Translations under genes and position numbers: made by a program | Shown: piece after piece, positions 1 to 9,090 of the stretch | How the letters are laid out: the number at the start of each line of letters is the position of its first letter | How positions within the stretch are numbered: position 1 is the stretch's first letter | Notes under the pieces: model-generated | What the model was told of the DNA's origin: nothing | Database searches by the model: none | The model's input: the letters and a program-made list of their open reading frames with translations, nothing else | Assembly (NCBI GenBank): GCA_900549025.1 | Contig: URMZ01000019.1 | Span: 1 to 33,160, forward strand | Reading direction: 5' to 3' | DNA: 33,160 nt | DNA from: an uncultured Collinsella sp. | Lineage (GTDB): Bacteria; Actinomycetota; Coriobacteriia; Coriobacteriales; Coriobacteriaceae

Positions 1-57
1 CGCGCCCTTGAAGTTGAACGTCAGATTGTCCAAATGCGGCCCGCGCAGCGTCGAGTC

Positions 58-85
58 GTTACGCGGTTTGGTAAAACCGCGTAAC
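58..85. repeat. Perfect 12-bp inverted repeat at the 3' end of tyrS
   Basis: Arms of 12 bases (58-69 and 74-85) are perfect reverse complements around a 4-base loop. The right arm touches the tyrS stop codon (85-87). There is no T-run on either side, so it is not a textbook intrinsic terminator, but its position between tyrS and whatever lies to the left fits a transcript-end or mRNA-stabilising hairpin. Bases 1-57 are open in more than one frame and cannot be assigned to a gene. One + frame ends with TAA at 82-84 inside the hairpin. Confidence 0.5.
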
Positions 86-1296
86 TAAACCAACTTAAAG
101 CCCTTGCGCTTGCCCACGGAGAGGGTGTCGCCCAGCTTGAGGGCGCCGGGATCGATGTTGTAGCTCTTGGGAGCCACGGCCTTGCCGTTGATCTTGACGC
201 CGCCGCCGTCGATATCGCGACGAGCCTGGCCGGCGCTCGCCGAAAGACCCAGGTCCTTGAGCAGGCCAGCGAGGTAGATCTGGCCCTCGTCGTTGACGGT
301 CAGCTCAACGTGTTTCTCGGGGAAGTCGGCAAGCTGGCCCTCCTTGAATACGCGGTCGAACTCGGCCTGAGCCTCGTCGCCGGCGCCGGCGCCGTGGTAG
401 GTGTCGCACAGGTCGCGACCCAGAGCGCGCTTGAGCTCATAGGGATCGGCAGAGCCGTCGGCCAGAGCAGCGTCGATCTTGTCGACCTCGGCCGGGGTGA
501 GCGAGCTGGCCAGACGATAGTACTTGCCGATCATCTCGTCGGGGATGGACATGGTCTTGCCGAACATATCCTTGGGCGCATCGGTCAGGCCGATGTAGTT
601 GCCATAGGACTTGGACATCTTGCGCACGCCATCGGTGCCCTCGAGCAGCGGCATGGTGAGCGCGATCTGGGGCTCCATGCCCATCTTCTCCATGAGCTCA
701 CGGCCGGCGAGCAGGTTGAAGAGCTGATCGGTGCCGCCCATCTCCACGTCGGCCTTGATCTGCACGGAGTCAAAGGCCTGCATCACGGGATACAGGAACT
801 CATGCAGGGCGATCGGCGTCTGAGACTGGTAGCGCTTGGTAAAGTCATCGCGCTCAAGAATGCGGGCGACGGTGAACTTGGAGCACACCTGCAGCAGACC
901 GGCCAGATCCATCGAAAGGATCCAGTCACCGTTGTGCACGATGGTGGTCTTCTCGGGATCCAGGATCTTCATGGCCTGGCTCACGTAGGTCTCGGCGTTG
1001 GCCTCGATCTGCTCCTGCGAAAGCTGCGGACGGGTGGAATTCTTGCCCGAAGGGTCGCCAATCAACGCGGTACCGTTGCCGATGATGAGGGTGACGTTGT
1101 GGCCCAGGTCCTGGAACTGACGCATCTTGCGCAGCGGCACGGCGTGGCCCAGGTGCAGGTCGGGGCTGGTGGGGTCGACGCCGAGCTTGATGTTGAGGGG
1201 CTCGCCCTTCTCAAGCTTCTTGCGAAGGTCGGCCTCGGGAACGATCTGCGCGGCGCCCGAGGTGATGATATGCATTTGCTCGTCAACAGACAGCAT
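85..1296 (-). CDS. tyrS: Tyrosyl-tRNA synthetase
   Basis: Charges tRNA-Tyr with tyrosine in the cytoplasm. This 403-residue class I synthetase shows the HLGH signature (residues 48-51), the KMSKS loop (226-230) and a C-terminal S4-type RNA-binding region with the motif SAGQARRDI followed by GGVKING. The length is normal for bacterial TyrRS. The ATG start is preceded by a strong AGGAGG (complement of 1301-1310). A short GC hairpin (1318-1344) lies in the leader. Only 96 bases separate it from the upstream U32 gene on the same strand, too little for a T-box leader, so co-transcription or a simple promoter is likely. Confidence 0.97.
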   Translation of the reverse strand: MLSVDEQMHIITSGAAQIVPEADLRKKLEKGEPLNIKLGVDPTSPDLHLGHAVPLRKMRQFQDLGHNVTLIIGNGTALIGDPSGKNSTRPQLSQEQIEANAETYVSQAMKILDPEKTTIVHNGDWILSMDLAGLLQVCSKFTVARILERDDFTKRYQSQTPIALHEFLYPVMQAFDSVQIKADVEMGGTDQLFNLLAGRELMEKMGMEPQIALTMPLLEGTDGVRKMSKSYGNYIGLTDAPKDMFGKTMSIPDEMIGKYYRLASSLTPAEVDKIDAALADGSADPYELKRALGRDLCDTYHGAGAGDEAQAEFDRVFKEGQLADFPEKHVELTVNDEGQIYLAGLLKDLGLSASAGQARRDIDGGGVKINGKAVAPKSYNIDPGALKLGDTLSVGKRKGFKLV

Positions 1297-1392
1297 TGGG
1301 TATCCTCCTTTTGCTATAGCACCCTCGCCGAAAACGGCGGTGCTGGAAGTCCATAAACTCTCTTATGATAACAAACTGACGCGACGCGGCAC

Positions 1393-3351
1393 CTACGACA
1401 GGAAAATCCTCGTCCTGCCGCATGCGTCAATGGCAATTGGCAGGCGCATGCCGTCGCGCTCGACCAAATATCGTGTTTGCTGACGGCGCGAGCAGTCACG
1501 ACAATGGACCTGTCCCGTCGCATCGGTGGCGCAGACGCCCTCGGCGGTCAGCAGGCAGTGCTCGCACACCATAAGCTCGGGACGGTCGGCGTCGACCGGA
1601 CCCAAGACGCCGGGTTCAGCAGCCAGTTCGGCAATACGCTCCGCATCATTGCCGAGCAACTCGGCCGGCAAGTACACCCGCCCCGCACCGAGTCCGCGCA
1701 GCCAGGTAAGCGTGGCCCGATTCGCGCAGAACACCGGCGCCGCCACGTCAAACGTCACGCCCAGCTCGCGAGCGATCACCACCTGTCCCAGGTTGCGGCA
1801 GACGACGCGCCCGGCACGCTGCATCAGTGAGCGGGTCCGGTCAGCGTCACTCGCGCGGCACACCTCGTCAAGCACCACAACGGCGTCGGACAAATCGAGT
1901 TCTCCGCGCGGGTCGGCATCCATCAGCTGCCAAGCAAAAACCATGCGAGTGGGAACCGCGCACTCCACCAACTCCGTCGACGCACCGCCATCCACCGCAA
2001 CGTCCTCAAAGGGCAGCACCTCAACGGCACGCGCAACGGGCGCAATCGCATCTGCCTCGGCCCGCATGCGCTCCAACACCGCCGCCGTCTGATCCAACAC
2101 GCCGGCGCTGCGAATCAGGTACACCTCGCAGCCCGCGTCCACCTTACGCTTGCAATGCACGACGACGCGCTTCCCCGCTGCGGCATCCACCGGGCAGGAC
2201 ACCTGCGGCCAGCGCTTGGGCACATCGGGACGCGCGTCGACACCCGGATAGAACCGAATCTCGAGCGTGTCACCCGCCGCCACGGCGGCGTCGAGCTCAA
2301 CGGTCACCTCTTCGTGGCCCACAGCGACCAAGCGTCCCACGCGCACGCCCTGGTTGATCGCGCGTTCAAAACTCATAAGCTCCGCACCCGAGCGGCCTCG
2401 CAAATACGCGTCGGTAAACCCGCGGTTAAACGACCTTCCCAGTTCACGCTCGAGCGCCAGCACGGCATCGGGATCCCACGCGCCATCGCGCAGCATATCG
2501 AGCGCCCGGCGCCACGCCCGTACCACGTTGAATACGTAATCGGGGTTCTTCATGCGCCCCTCGATCTTGAGCGACGCCACGCCGGCATCTACAAGCTCGG
2601 GCAGATGCGCAATACCCAGATAATCGCGCGGGCACAACAGGCGATCCCCTTCGACGGCGACAACGCTCTGCCCCGCCTCGTCCACCAGGTCGTACGCCAG
2701 ACGGCACGGCTGCGTGCAGTCGCCGCGCATCGCCGAGCGCCCACGCCGCAGGGCCGAGAACTCGCACGCCCCCGAATAGCCGATGCAAATCGCACCGTGG
2801 CAGAATACCTCGATGGGCACGCCCGTGGCACATAGCGCCGCAATCTCGTCGACCGCCAGCTCGCGTGCCGTCGTCACGCGCTCGACCCCCAGCTCATCGG
2901 CGGCAAGCCGCACGGCGCCTTCGCTATGAACGCCCGCCTGCGTGGACAGGTGAATCTCGACCCCGGGAATCACCGTGCGCAGTACACAAGCCAGCCCGGC
3001 ATCGGCGACAATCAGAGCATCGGCGCCCAGCTCCAGTGCATGAGCTCCCAACGCCACCGCGTCGGACAACTCATCGTCAAACACGAACACGTTGAGCGTC
3101 ACGTACACGCGCACGCCATGGGCATGCGCCACGGCGCAGCCGCGCGCAAACTCGTCATCCGTAAAGCCATGCGCGCTCACGCGGGCGTTAAAGCCGCCCA
3201 ACCCCGCATAGATGGCATCGGCACCCGCGGCGATGGCCGCAAGCATCTGGTCGAGTCCGCCCGCCGGCGCCAGCAGCTCGGGCAGCGCCGCACCGGCAGC
3301 ATCCAATCCATTCTCGTATTGTCCGCTCGGCCCCATCGTCCGAATCGCCAT
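1393..3351 (-). CDS. Peptidase U32 family protein (RlhA/TrhP-like, probable RNA hydroxylation)
   Basis: 652 residues from the chosen start. The U32 signature is clear at about residues 181-199 (EVFCHGAICIGYSGAC followed by EFS), with further cysteines in RGDCTQPCR. The N-terminal part (LLAPAGG, GADAIYAGL) is the TIM-barrel start typical of the family. A C-terminal CxxC...CxxC stretch (MVCEHC, CRDC) may bind a metal or Fe-S cluster. Family members RlhA and TrhP act in 23S rRNA or tRNA hydroxylation rather than proteolysis; which role applies here is not decided. An upstream in-frame ATG at 3378 exists, but the Shine-Dalgarno (complement of 3359-3366) lies between the two and fits the ATG at 3351. 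Confidence 0.88.
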   Translation of the reverse strand: MAIRTMGPSGQYENGLDAAGAALPELLAPAGGLDQMLAAIAAGADAIYAGLGGFNARVSAHGFTDDEFARGCAVAHAHGVRVYVTLNVFVFDDELSDAVALGAHALELGADALIVADAGLACVLRTVIPGVEIHLSTQAGVHSEGAVRLAADELGVERVTTARELAVDEIAALCATGVPIEVFCHGAICIGYSGACEFSALRRGRSAMRGDCTQPCRLAYDLVDEAGQSVVAVEGDRLLCPRDYLGIAHLPELVDAGVASLKIEGRMKNPDYVFNVVRAWRRALDMLRDGAWDPDAVLALERELGRSFNRGFTDAYLRGRSGAELMSFERAINQGVRVGRLVAVGHEEVTVELDAAVAAGDTLEIRFYPGVDARPDVPKRWPQVSCPVDAAAGKRVVVHCKRKVDAGCEVYLIRSAGVLDQTAAVLERMRAEADAIAPVARAVEVLPFEDVAVDGGASTELVECAVPTRMVFAWQLMDADPRGELDLSDAVVVLDEVCRASDADRTRSLMQRAGRVVCRNLGQVVIARELGVTFDVAAPVFCANRATLTWLRGLGAGRVYLPAELLGNDAERIAELAAEPGVLGPVDADRPELMVCEHCLLTAEGVCATDATGQVHCRDCSRRQQTRYLVERDGMRLPIAIDACGRTRIFLS

Positions 3352-3513
3352 CGACAAACTCCTTACCAAGGTATGCATTCACTCTGAAAAATGCCGTCTT
3401 CCAGCATACACGAGGCCTCGCGCGCCCCGTTTGGTTTATCGTGTAATAACTTATGTCCATCCTGCCCCGACGGCACATCCACCGTCCGGCACGACATACC
3501 TGGAGGTCAATAT

Positions 3514-5712
3514 ATGGGTCCTCGCCAACGACAGGGACGCAGCCGTTCAAAGACGCATGCCCTGCCCATAATCCTGCTCTCGTTTTTGGGCTTTCTGCTG
3601 ATTGCGGGCGTGGCATTTGGCATCGGCATGGTCGGCAACGTCAACCGCTGGCTGTCCGATCTGCCCGACTACACCGACGCCAACGCGTATCTGGTGAGCG
3701 AGCCCACCGAGATCGTCGACTGCAACGGCAACAAGATCGCGAGCTTCTACACGCAAAACCGCAAGTCCATCACCAAGGACGAGGTCTCCCCCTACGTGCT
3801 GCAGGGCACCGTTGACGTCGAGGACGAGCGCTTCTACGAGCACGGCGGTATCGACCTGTGGGGTATCGCGCGTGCTGCGGTGGCAACCCTCGGCGGCGGA
3901 CACGAAGGCGCCTCGACTATCACCCAGCAGCTGGTGCGCAACACCATCCTGCAGGAGGAGCAGTTCGACTCGACCATCGAGCGTAAGGTGCGCGAGGCCT
4001 ACATCGCCGTCAAGATGGAGGATATGTACTCCAAAGACGAGATCCTCATGATGTACCTCAACACCATCTACTACGGCCACGGCGCCTACGGCATCGAGGC
4101 CGCAGCCGAGACCTATCTGTCCAAGAGCGCCGCCGACCTCACCCTCAGCGAGGCCGCACTGCTCATAGGCCTTCCCAACTCGCCCTCGCAGTACGACCCC
4201 ACGGTCAACCCCGACCTGGCGCTGTCCCGTCGCAACAAGGTCCTCGACAACATGTTGCGCCTGGGCCACATTACGCAGGAGGAACACGATGCCGCACAGG
4301 CCGAGCCCATCACCCTCAACGTGACCGAGATTTCGGGCAGCGGCGTCGACGTATACTCACAGCCCTACTTTGTCGCCTATGTTAAGCAGCTGCTGGAGCA
4401 GGAGTTCTCGACCGACGTGCTCTTTAAGGGCGGCCTGACCGTCAAGACCACCATCGACCCCACGATGCAGCAAGTGGCAGAGAATGCCGTCCGCGAGCAG
4501 CTCGACACGCTCTCACTCGACGGCCTGGACATGGGCATGGTCGTCGTCGACCCCAAGACCGGCTACATCAAGTGCATGGTGGGCGGCTACGACTACAACG
4601 CCGACGAGAACCACGTAAACCATGCCACGGCCAAGCGTCCCGTCGGCTCCACCTTTAAGGCCTTTACGCTGGCAACTGCCATCCAAAACGGCATGAACCC
4701 CAACGTCACCCTCAACTGCAACTCGCCGCTCAAGGCCAAGGGCACCACGACCGAGGTCCAAAACTACGCCAACCATAGCTATGGCAACATCACGCTTAAG
4801 CAGGCAACGGCATACTCCTCCAACACCGGCTACATCCAGGTGGCGGAAGCCGTCGGCAACAGCAAGATCATCTCGCTCGTCAAAAAGCTCGGCATCGATC
4901 CCGCCAAGGACAACATCGAGGATGTTCCCGTCATGACGCTCGGCACCGGCTCGATCTCGCCGCTCGAAATGGCCGCCGCCTACGCGACGTTTGCCAACGG
5001 CGGCTACTATCGCCAGCCGATCGCCATCACCGAGATTGACTCTCGTACCGATTCGGTGCTGTACCAGCACACCGACAATCCCTCACAGGTGCTTACCGAG
5101 GGCGAGGCCGCCGCGGTCACCGATGTTCTGTCCGGCGTCATGAAGGGCGGCGGTACGGGTGCTGCCGGCGCCCTGAGCGTCAACCAGCCCTATGCCGGCA
5201 AAACGGGCACCACCGACAACACCACCAACCTGTGGTTCTGCGGCTATACCCCGCAGCTGGCGTGCGCCCTGTGGACCGGCTATTCCGCGGGCGAGATCCC
5301 CATCCAAAAATACGGCACGGACCTGCTGGGCGACAGCACCAACCTGCCTGTCTTTAAGCGGTTTATGAACACCGTTCTGACCGGTACCGAGCGCGAGGAG
5401 TTTGCGACCGGAACGGCGCCCACCTACAAGAACAACAGCGTCTGGAAGTTCTACGGCACCAACAACACCAAGAAGACGGAGAACGACGACAAGGACGAAA
5501 ACGAGGACGAAGAGGAAACCACCACAACGACTACCACGACGACCACGACCACCGAGACCACGGGCGGCGACACCACCGGCGGCACCGGTACGACCGGTGG
5601 CTCGACGGGCGGCTCCACCGGTGGTTCGACCGGCGGCGATGGCGGCACGCCTACGCCTACGCCTACACCCACTCCCGACCCCTCGCCCACGCCTGACGAT
5701 ACGGTCGGCTAG
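3514..5712 (+). CDS. Class A penicillin-binding protein (transglycosylase/transpeptidase)
   Basis: 732 residues, a bifunctional peptidoglycan synthase anchored in the membrane. A basic N-terminus is followed by one membrane segment (about 17-41). The GT51 transglycosylase domain starts near residue 100 with VEDERFYEHGG (catalytic Glu103) and includes STITQQLVRN. The transpeptidase domain carries the SxxK motif at 379-382 (STFK), SSN at 435-437 and KTG at 563-565. The C-terminal tail (about 645-732) is low-complexity: acidic, then poly-Thr, Gly-Ser-Thr repeats and Pro-Thr repeats. The start is set by GGAGGT (3502-3507) seven bases before ATG; a longer in-frame extension to 3391 lacks such a site. 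It is divergent from the U32 gene and closed by a terminator. Confidence 0.96.
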   Translation: MGPRQRQGRSRSKTHALPIILLSFLGFLLIAGVAFGIGMVGNVNRWLSDLPDYTDANAYLVSEPTEIVDCNGNKIASFYTQNRKSITKDEVSPYVLQGTVDVEDERFYEHGGIDLWGIARAAVATLGGGHEGASTITQQLVRNTILQEEQFDSTIERKVREAYIAVKMEDMYSKDEILMMYLNTIYYGHGAYGIEAAAETYLSKSAADLTLSEAALLIGLPNSPSQYDPTVNPDLALSRRNKVLDNMLRLGHITQEEHDAAQAEPITLNVTEISGSGVDVYSQPYFVAYVKQLLEQEFSTDVLFKGGLTVKTTIDPTMQQVAENAVREQLDTLSLDGLDMGMVVVDPKTGYIKCMVGGYDYNADENHVNHATAKRPVGSTFKAFTLATAIQNGMNPNVTLNCNSPLKAKGTTTEVQNYANHSYGNITLKQATAYSSNTGYIQVAEAVGNSKIISLVKKLGIDPAKDNIEDVPVMTLGTGSISPLEMAAAYATFANGGYYRQPIAITEIDSRTDSVLYQHTDNPSQVLTEGEAAAVTDVLSGVMKGGGTGAAGALSVNQPYAGKTGTTDNTTNLWFCGYTPQLACALWTGYSAGEIPIQKYGTDLLGDSTNLPVFKRFMNTVLTGTEREEFATGTAPTYKNNSVWKFYGTNNTKKTENDDKDENEDEEETTTTTTTTTTTTETTGGDTTGGTGTTGGSTGGSTGGSTGGDGGTPTPTPTPTPDPSPTPDDTVG

Positions 5713-5734
5713 AAATCATCCGGCCATAAGCAAC

Positions 5735-5776
5735 AAGGCCCTCGAGCAGCTTATTAAACTGCTCGGGGGCCTTTTT
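5735..5776 (+). terminator. Rho-independent terminator of the PBP gene
   Basis: A GC-rich stem of about 15 bp (AAGGCCC...CGAGCAG against CTGCTCG...GGGCCTT) is followed by a run of five T (5772-5776), 22 bases after the stop codon. The gene on the other side converges and has its own terminator nearby. Confidence 0.92.
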
Positions 5777-5817
5777 AGTTTAAAGCGACCTGATGGGCGG
5801 TCTTTATACCGGCAGAC

Positions 5818-5851
5818 AAAAAAAGGGGGCACCGACCAACGTCGATACCCC
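5818..5851 (-). terminator. Rho-independent terminator of argR
   Basis: Read on the minus strand, GGGGTATCGAC pairs with GTCGGTGCCCC (two G-U pairs) around a GTTG loop and is followed by a T-run (the A-run at 5818-5824 on the + strand). It lies about 50 bases beyond the argR stop. Confidence 0.88.
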
Positions 5852-5902
5852 TTACAAGCCACTATGTCAGCGCGCACGGTGCCGAGCGCACGACCCGCAC
5901 GC

Positions 5903-6340
5903 CTACTTGCGAGAATTGCTCAGCTTATTGATCAGCGCCTCGAGACGCTCGCCGTCCTCGGCCGTCTGGGCAATAACCAAAATCGTATCGTTGCCGGCAA
6001 GCGAGCCAAGCACATCGGGCAGCTCTGCCGCATCAACGGCGGCGGCGATGCCGGAAGCCGTGCCAGGCTGAGCCTTAATCATAACCAGATTATCGGTGCG
6101 CAGAACGCCCGTTACGAGCTCGGAAACCATACGCTGCAGGTGCAGGTCCTCTGCCAGAACATAGATGCCCTCAGGGAGCTTACGCAGCCCCATATCGGCA
6201 ATATCGCGAGAGACAGTCGCCTGCGTGCAATCAAAGCCCATAGCGCGGAGCTCATCGACCAGCACGCGCTGCGTGCGGACGTCCTTATTGCGCACAATAT
6301 CTCTAATGGCATCCTGGCGCCCATTGCGTTTTTTAGCCAT
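5903..6340 (-). CDS. argR: Arginine repressor ArgR
   Basis: 145 residues, the normal size for ArgR/AhrC, the arginine-responsive DNA-binding hexamer that controls arginine biosynthesis and catabolism. The N-terminal winged helix-turn-helix includes QATVSRDIADMGLRKLP. The C-terminal oligomerisation and arginine-binding domain has GTASGIAAAVD and LAGNDTILVIA, where the GT(A) and DD/ND motifs are family hallmarks. The open frame extends upstream to 6451, but the MAKKRN start at 6340 follows a GGAGAGAGG ribosome site and matches the family. No arginine biosynthesis gene is adjacent. The A+T-rich upstream region could hold an autoregulatory site, but no full ARG box could be drawn. Confidence 0.95.
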   Translation of the reverse strand: MAKKRNGRQDAIRDIVRNKDVRTQRVLVDELRAMGFDCTQATVSRDIADMGLRKLPEGIYVLAEDLHLQRMVSELVTGVLRTDNLVMIKAQPGTASGIAAAVDAAELPDVLGSLAGNDTILVIAQTAEDGERLEALINKLSNSRK

Positions 6341-6472
6341 ACAAACCCTCTCTCCAAAAGATAGCGGAGACAATAAATTAGTGATTGAATAGTTTAACGC
6401 TATTTGAAGGCTTTTGTGTATAAGAACGCATTTCGAAACAATTCTATGCAAATTTGTTTCGAGATGAGCCGT

Positions 6473-7513
6473 TTAGGCGGTTTTTGTGCCCGTCCGGTTA
6501 AGAAAAGCTGCCAGATGCGTACACATCACGCAGCGCGCGGGCTTGGCGCTGGCGATCGGCCCAAACAACAGACCGAGCCCCCGATGGTTATCCTTGAGCG
6601 CGGCGACCATCTGACGGGTTCGAGGCGCATCGAGCATATCACGCATGCGGGCGGAACGCTCGATTGACGACACCCCATGCGGGCTCAGACACAAATTCTC
6701 GATGCAGGCGACCAGTCCGGCAAAGTAGAACTTTTGGCTTGCCAGCTTGAGCCGACCACCGCTATCTGCTTCCGAGAGTGAGTCCGCAAGCTCGTCGAGC
6801 GCTCGAGTGTCATCGGATATCCTGGCATACATGGTGGGATCAAAGGCATCTGTAAGCTTAGGTGCCACCGCGTGGAAACAAGCGTCGCCGCAGCCGGACA
6901 CGAATCGTGCCTGCGAGAGCGCATAAGCCATAAACTCAACCGTACGGTACGCCTTGCCGCGCGACAGGCATGCCTCAAACAGCGGACGGCTATACATCAC
7001 GCCAGAGGTCTGAGCGACTAGGCCGCCCAAAATCAACTGGGGCAGCCCAGTCACCATAGAAGACTCGTCTTCTATGGCAATAGAGGCAGCATCCAAGACG
7101 CGCGAATGACGCTCGCGATGCGCATCGTATCGATCGAGCGACACCGAGGGGAGCACAATGTCTGCCGCAGTATCGCACGCGATATCGACCATCTTGGAAA
7201 GGGCCTGCGGAGCAAACCACTCATCGGCGTTCATAGCGATGATTTGAGAGCCGCGCGAGGCAGCAAAACCGGCACGAAGACAAGCACCGCGCTTCGCGTC
7301 CTCGACGTCAATCAAATCAATATGAATGTCCCTGTCGGCAGCAACTTGAAGCGAATGGCGCACACCGGGCGCAGCATCGCGGCAGACAACGACAATCTGC
7401 AAATCGTAGAGGTCTTGGTTCTGGATACTCTCGAGCGCACGCATCGCATAGCTGGGCGAACCTTCTACCACAAGGATCACCGAAAGTCGCGGATGCGAGC
7501 CACGTCGAACCAA
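6473..7513 (-). CDS. Family 2 glycosyltransferase
   Basis: 346 residues from a TTG start preceded by GAGAGGA eight bases upstream. The N-terminus is a GT-A fold: a short beta strand (RLSVILVVEG, about 9-18), ALESIQNQ, then the acidic metal-site region MNADEWF (94-100), which stands in for the DxD motif. No membrane segment is evident, so it is probably cytoplasmic or peripheral. The C-terminal half does not show a recognisable second domain. Donor and acceptor are unknown. It lies between truA and argR on the same strand, 132 bases upstream of argR, with no other polysaccharide genes nearby. Confidence 0.8.
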   Translation of the reverse strand: MVRRGSHPRLSVILVVEGSPSYAMRALESIQNQDLYDLQIVVVCRDAAPGVRHSLQVAADRDIHIDLIDVEDAKRGACLRAGFAASRGSQIIAMNADEWFAPQALSKMVDIACDTAADIVLPSVSLDRYDAHRERHSRVLDAASIAIEDESSMVTGLPQLILGGLVAQTSGVMYSRPLFEACLSRGKAYRTVEFMAYALSQARFVSGCGDACFHAVAPKLTDAFDPTMYARISDDTRALDELADSLSEADSGGRLKLASQKFYFAGLVACIENLCLSPHGVSSIERSARMRDMLDAPRTRQMVAALKDNHRGLGLLFGPIASAKPARCVMCTHLAAFLNRTGTKTA

Positions 7514-7675
7514 GTTATCCGTCCTCTCGACAGCAATGAATCAAACCGTGGTTCATGGTACACCCCGGCAATAAAAGCAATGAGACACCGGTTGTATTGC
7601 ACGCCAAGAACAGATGTTGCACACGCGCAGCCCACAGATGACGGGTGTCGACGCACGACGCGTCGAGCCCTCCCC

Positions 7676-8500
7676 CTAGTCGAGCACGACAAGCTCGGCG
7701 GGATCGTAATCCACGCCCATAAACGTAAGGCCGCAGGCAGGAGCCGTGGGGCCCGCAGCGGTACGGTCGCAAGCATCGATGACCTCGCGCATCCACTCGG
7801 GTTCACGGCGATGCATGCCAATCTCGACAAGCGTGCCCACGATCGTGCGGACCATCGAATGCAGGAACGCATTGCCCTCGATGGTAAACGTCAGGATGTC
7901 CTCGCCAAACGCAACCTCATGGCCAAACTCGGCACGCATCACGCAGCGGTGCGTGGGCTTGCCCACAGCAGACGCCACCTTGCAAAAGCTCTTGAAGTCC
8001 TGCTCGCCCAGCAGCGCGGGACAGGCCGCAGACATCGCCTCAACATCCAATGGGTAGCGATGCCACCACACCGCACCGCGCGAAAGCACAGGGCGCGCGT
8101 CGCGATCGGCAATACGGTACGTATACGTACGGGAACACGCATCAAAGCGTGCAGAAAAGCCTTTACGGGCCTTGTAGACCTCGTTTATGGCGATATCTTT
8201 GGGCAGGAGGGCATCCATAGCCCTCAGCCACCTACGGCGCGTCAAAGCCAACTCAGCGTCCGTTACGGGCACGCTGATGAACTGTGCCACCGCATGCACG
8301 CCGGCATCGGTACGCCCCGCACACGTCAGGTCGATCGGGCGGCGCAGGAGCGTCTCGATAGCGCGGCGCAACTCGCCCGCAACCGTCGTCTGACCGGGCT
8401 GCTCGGCAAAGCCGCTGTAGGACGAGCCATCGTAGGCCACGCGGAAAACGAGCGTGGCATCGAGCTCAGGAATCGAATTGAAATCAGACGGCGCGGTCAT
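7676..8500 (-). CDS. truA: tRNA pseudouridine(38-40) synthase TruA
   Basis: 274 residues. TruA isomerises uridines 38-40 of the tRNA anticodon arm. The catalytic aspartate is Asp65 in AGRTDAGVHA. Other family features are RVAYDGSSYSGF near the N-terminus and NAFLHSMVRTIVGTL towards the C-terminus. A TTG five codons upstream (8515) is in frame, but the GGGAG site lies between them, so the ATG at 8500 is preferred. It follows rplQ, a common arrangement (rpoA-rplQ-...-truA), but here a strong terminator sits between rplQ and truA, so truA probably depends on readthrough or its own promoter. Confidence 0.95.
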   Translation of the reverse strand: MTAPSDFNSIPELDATLVFRVAYDGSSYSGFAEQPGQTTVAGELRRAIETLLRRPIDLTCAGRTDAGVHAVAQFISVPVTDAELALTRRRWLRAMDALLPKDIAINEVYKARKGFSARFDACSRTYTYRIADRDARPVLSRGAVWWHRYPLDVEAMSAACPALLGEQDFKSFCKVASAVGKPTHRCVMRAEFGHEVAFGEDILTFTIEGNAFLHSMVRTIVGTLVEIGMHRREPEWMREVIDACDRTAAGPTAPACGLTFMGVDYDPAELVVLD

Positions 8501-8535
8501 GGACGCTCCCAACAAACAGGCAATGGCATTTCGAC

Positions 8536-8566
8536 AAAAAAAGAGGAGTACGCGAACGTACCCCTC
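8536..8566 (-). terminator. Strong UUCG-loop terminator after rplQ
   Basis: On the minus strand a 10-bp stem (GAGGGGTACG with CGTACTCCTC, one G-U pair) closes a UUCG tetraloop and is followed by seven T. It sits 27 bases beyond the rplQ stop and marks the end of the alpha operon. Confidence 0.95.
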
Positions 8567-8592
8567 GAATATAGCCTATGCAGACGGATTGT

Positions 8593-9060
8593 TTACTCAG
8601 CGGTCTCCTCAGCAGGAGCCTCCTCGGCAGCCTCGACCTTCTTGGGAGCAGCGGCCTTCTTGGGGGCCGGAGCAGCCTTCTTAGCCTTAGGCGTGCAAGG
8701 CTCGGTGACGAGCTCCATGATAACGATGGGAGCGTTGTCGCCCTTGCGGTTACCGAGCTTCATGATGCGGGTGTAACCGCCGTTGCGGTCCTGCCACATG
8801 CCCTGAGCAGCCTTGTCGAAGATCTCGGCAACGAGCTGCTTATCGCCGAGCTTGGCGATAGCCAGACGACGAGAGTGCAGGTCGCCCTTCTTGGCCCAGG
8901 TGATGATCGGATCGACGACCGAACGCAGCGCCTTAGCGCGGGTCTCGGTGGTCTTGATGCGGTCGTTCTCGAAGAGGGCCTTAGCAAGGCTCTTCTTCAT
9001 GGCCTTGGTGTGGCTCGCATCGGTGCCGAGCTTCAGGCCCTTCTTAACGTTATGACGCAT
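8593..9060 (-). CDS. rplQ: 50S ribosomal protein L17
   Basis: 155 residues. The N-terminal 110 residues are canonical L17 (MRHNVKKGLKLGTDASHTKAM at the start). The last 35 or so form an Ala/Lys/Pro tail ending in acidic repeats (EAAEEAPAEE), longer than the E. coli protein and likely disordered on the ribosome surface. It follows rpoA by 30 bases and is the last gene before the terminator. Confidence 0.97.
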   Translation of the reverse strand: MRHNVKKGLKLGTDASHTKAMKKSLAKALFENDRIKTTETRAKALRSVVDPIITWAKKGDLHSRRLAIAKLGDKQLVAEIFDKAAQGMWQDRNGGYTRIMKLGNRKGDNAPIVIMELVTEPCTPKAKKAAPAPKKAAAPKKVEAAEEAPAEETAE

Positions 9061-9090
9061 GGTCTAGTTTCTCCTCAAATATGCGAAGCA

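Noticed and set aside
310..1356. 348-codon plus-strand ORF opposite tyrS
   Set aside because: Antisense shadow of a clearly identified gene; Leu/Gly/Val/His-rich composition typical of reading high-GC genes backwards.
1297..1392. T-box leader before tyrS
   Set aside because: The gap is only 96 bases, and no T-box core or specifier stem could be found, just a short hairpin.
3391..3513. N-terminal extension of the PBP
   Set aside because: Contains divergent promoter space and no ribosome site, whereas GGAGGT fits the ATG at 3514.
6361..6420. ARG box upstream of argR
   Set aside because: TGAATAG followed by A/T bases resembles half of an ARG box, but the second half is absent; too weak to list.
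7106..8776. 556-codon plus-strand ORF across the glycosyltransferase, truA and rplQ
   Set aside because: Antisense to three recognised genes and crosses the rplQ terminator; no domain is visible.
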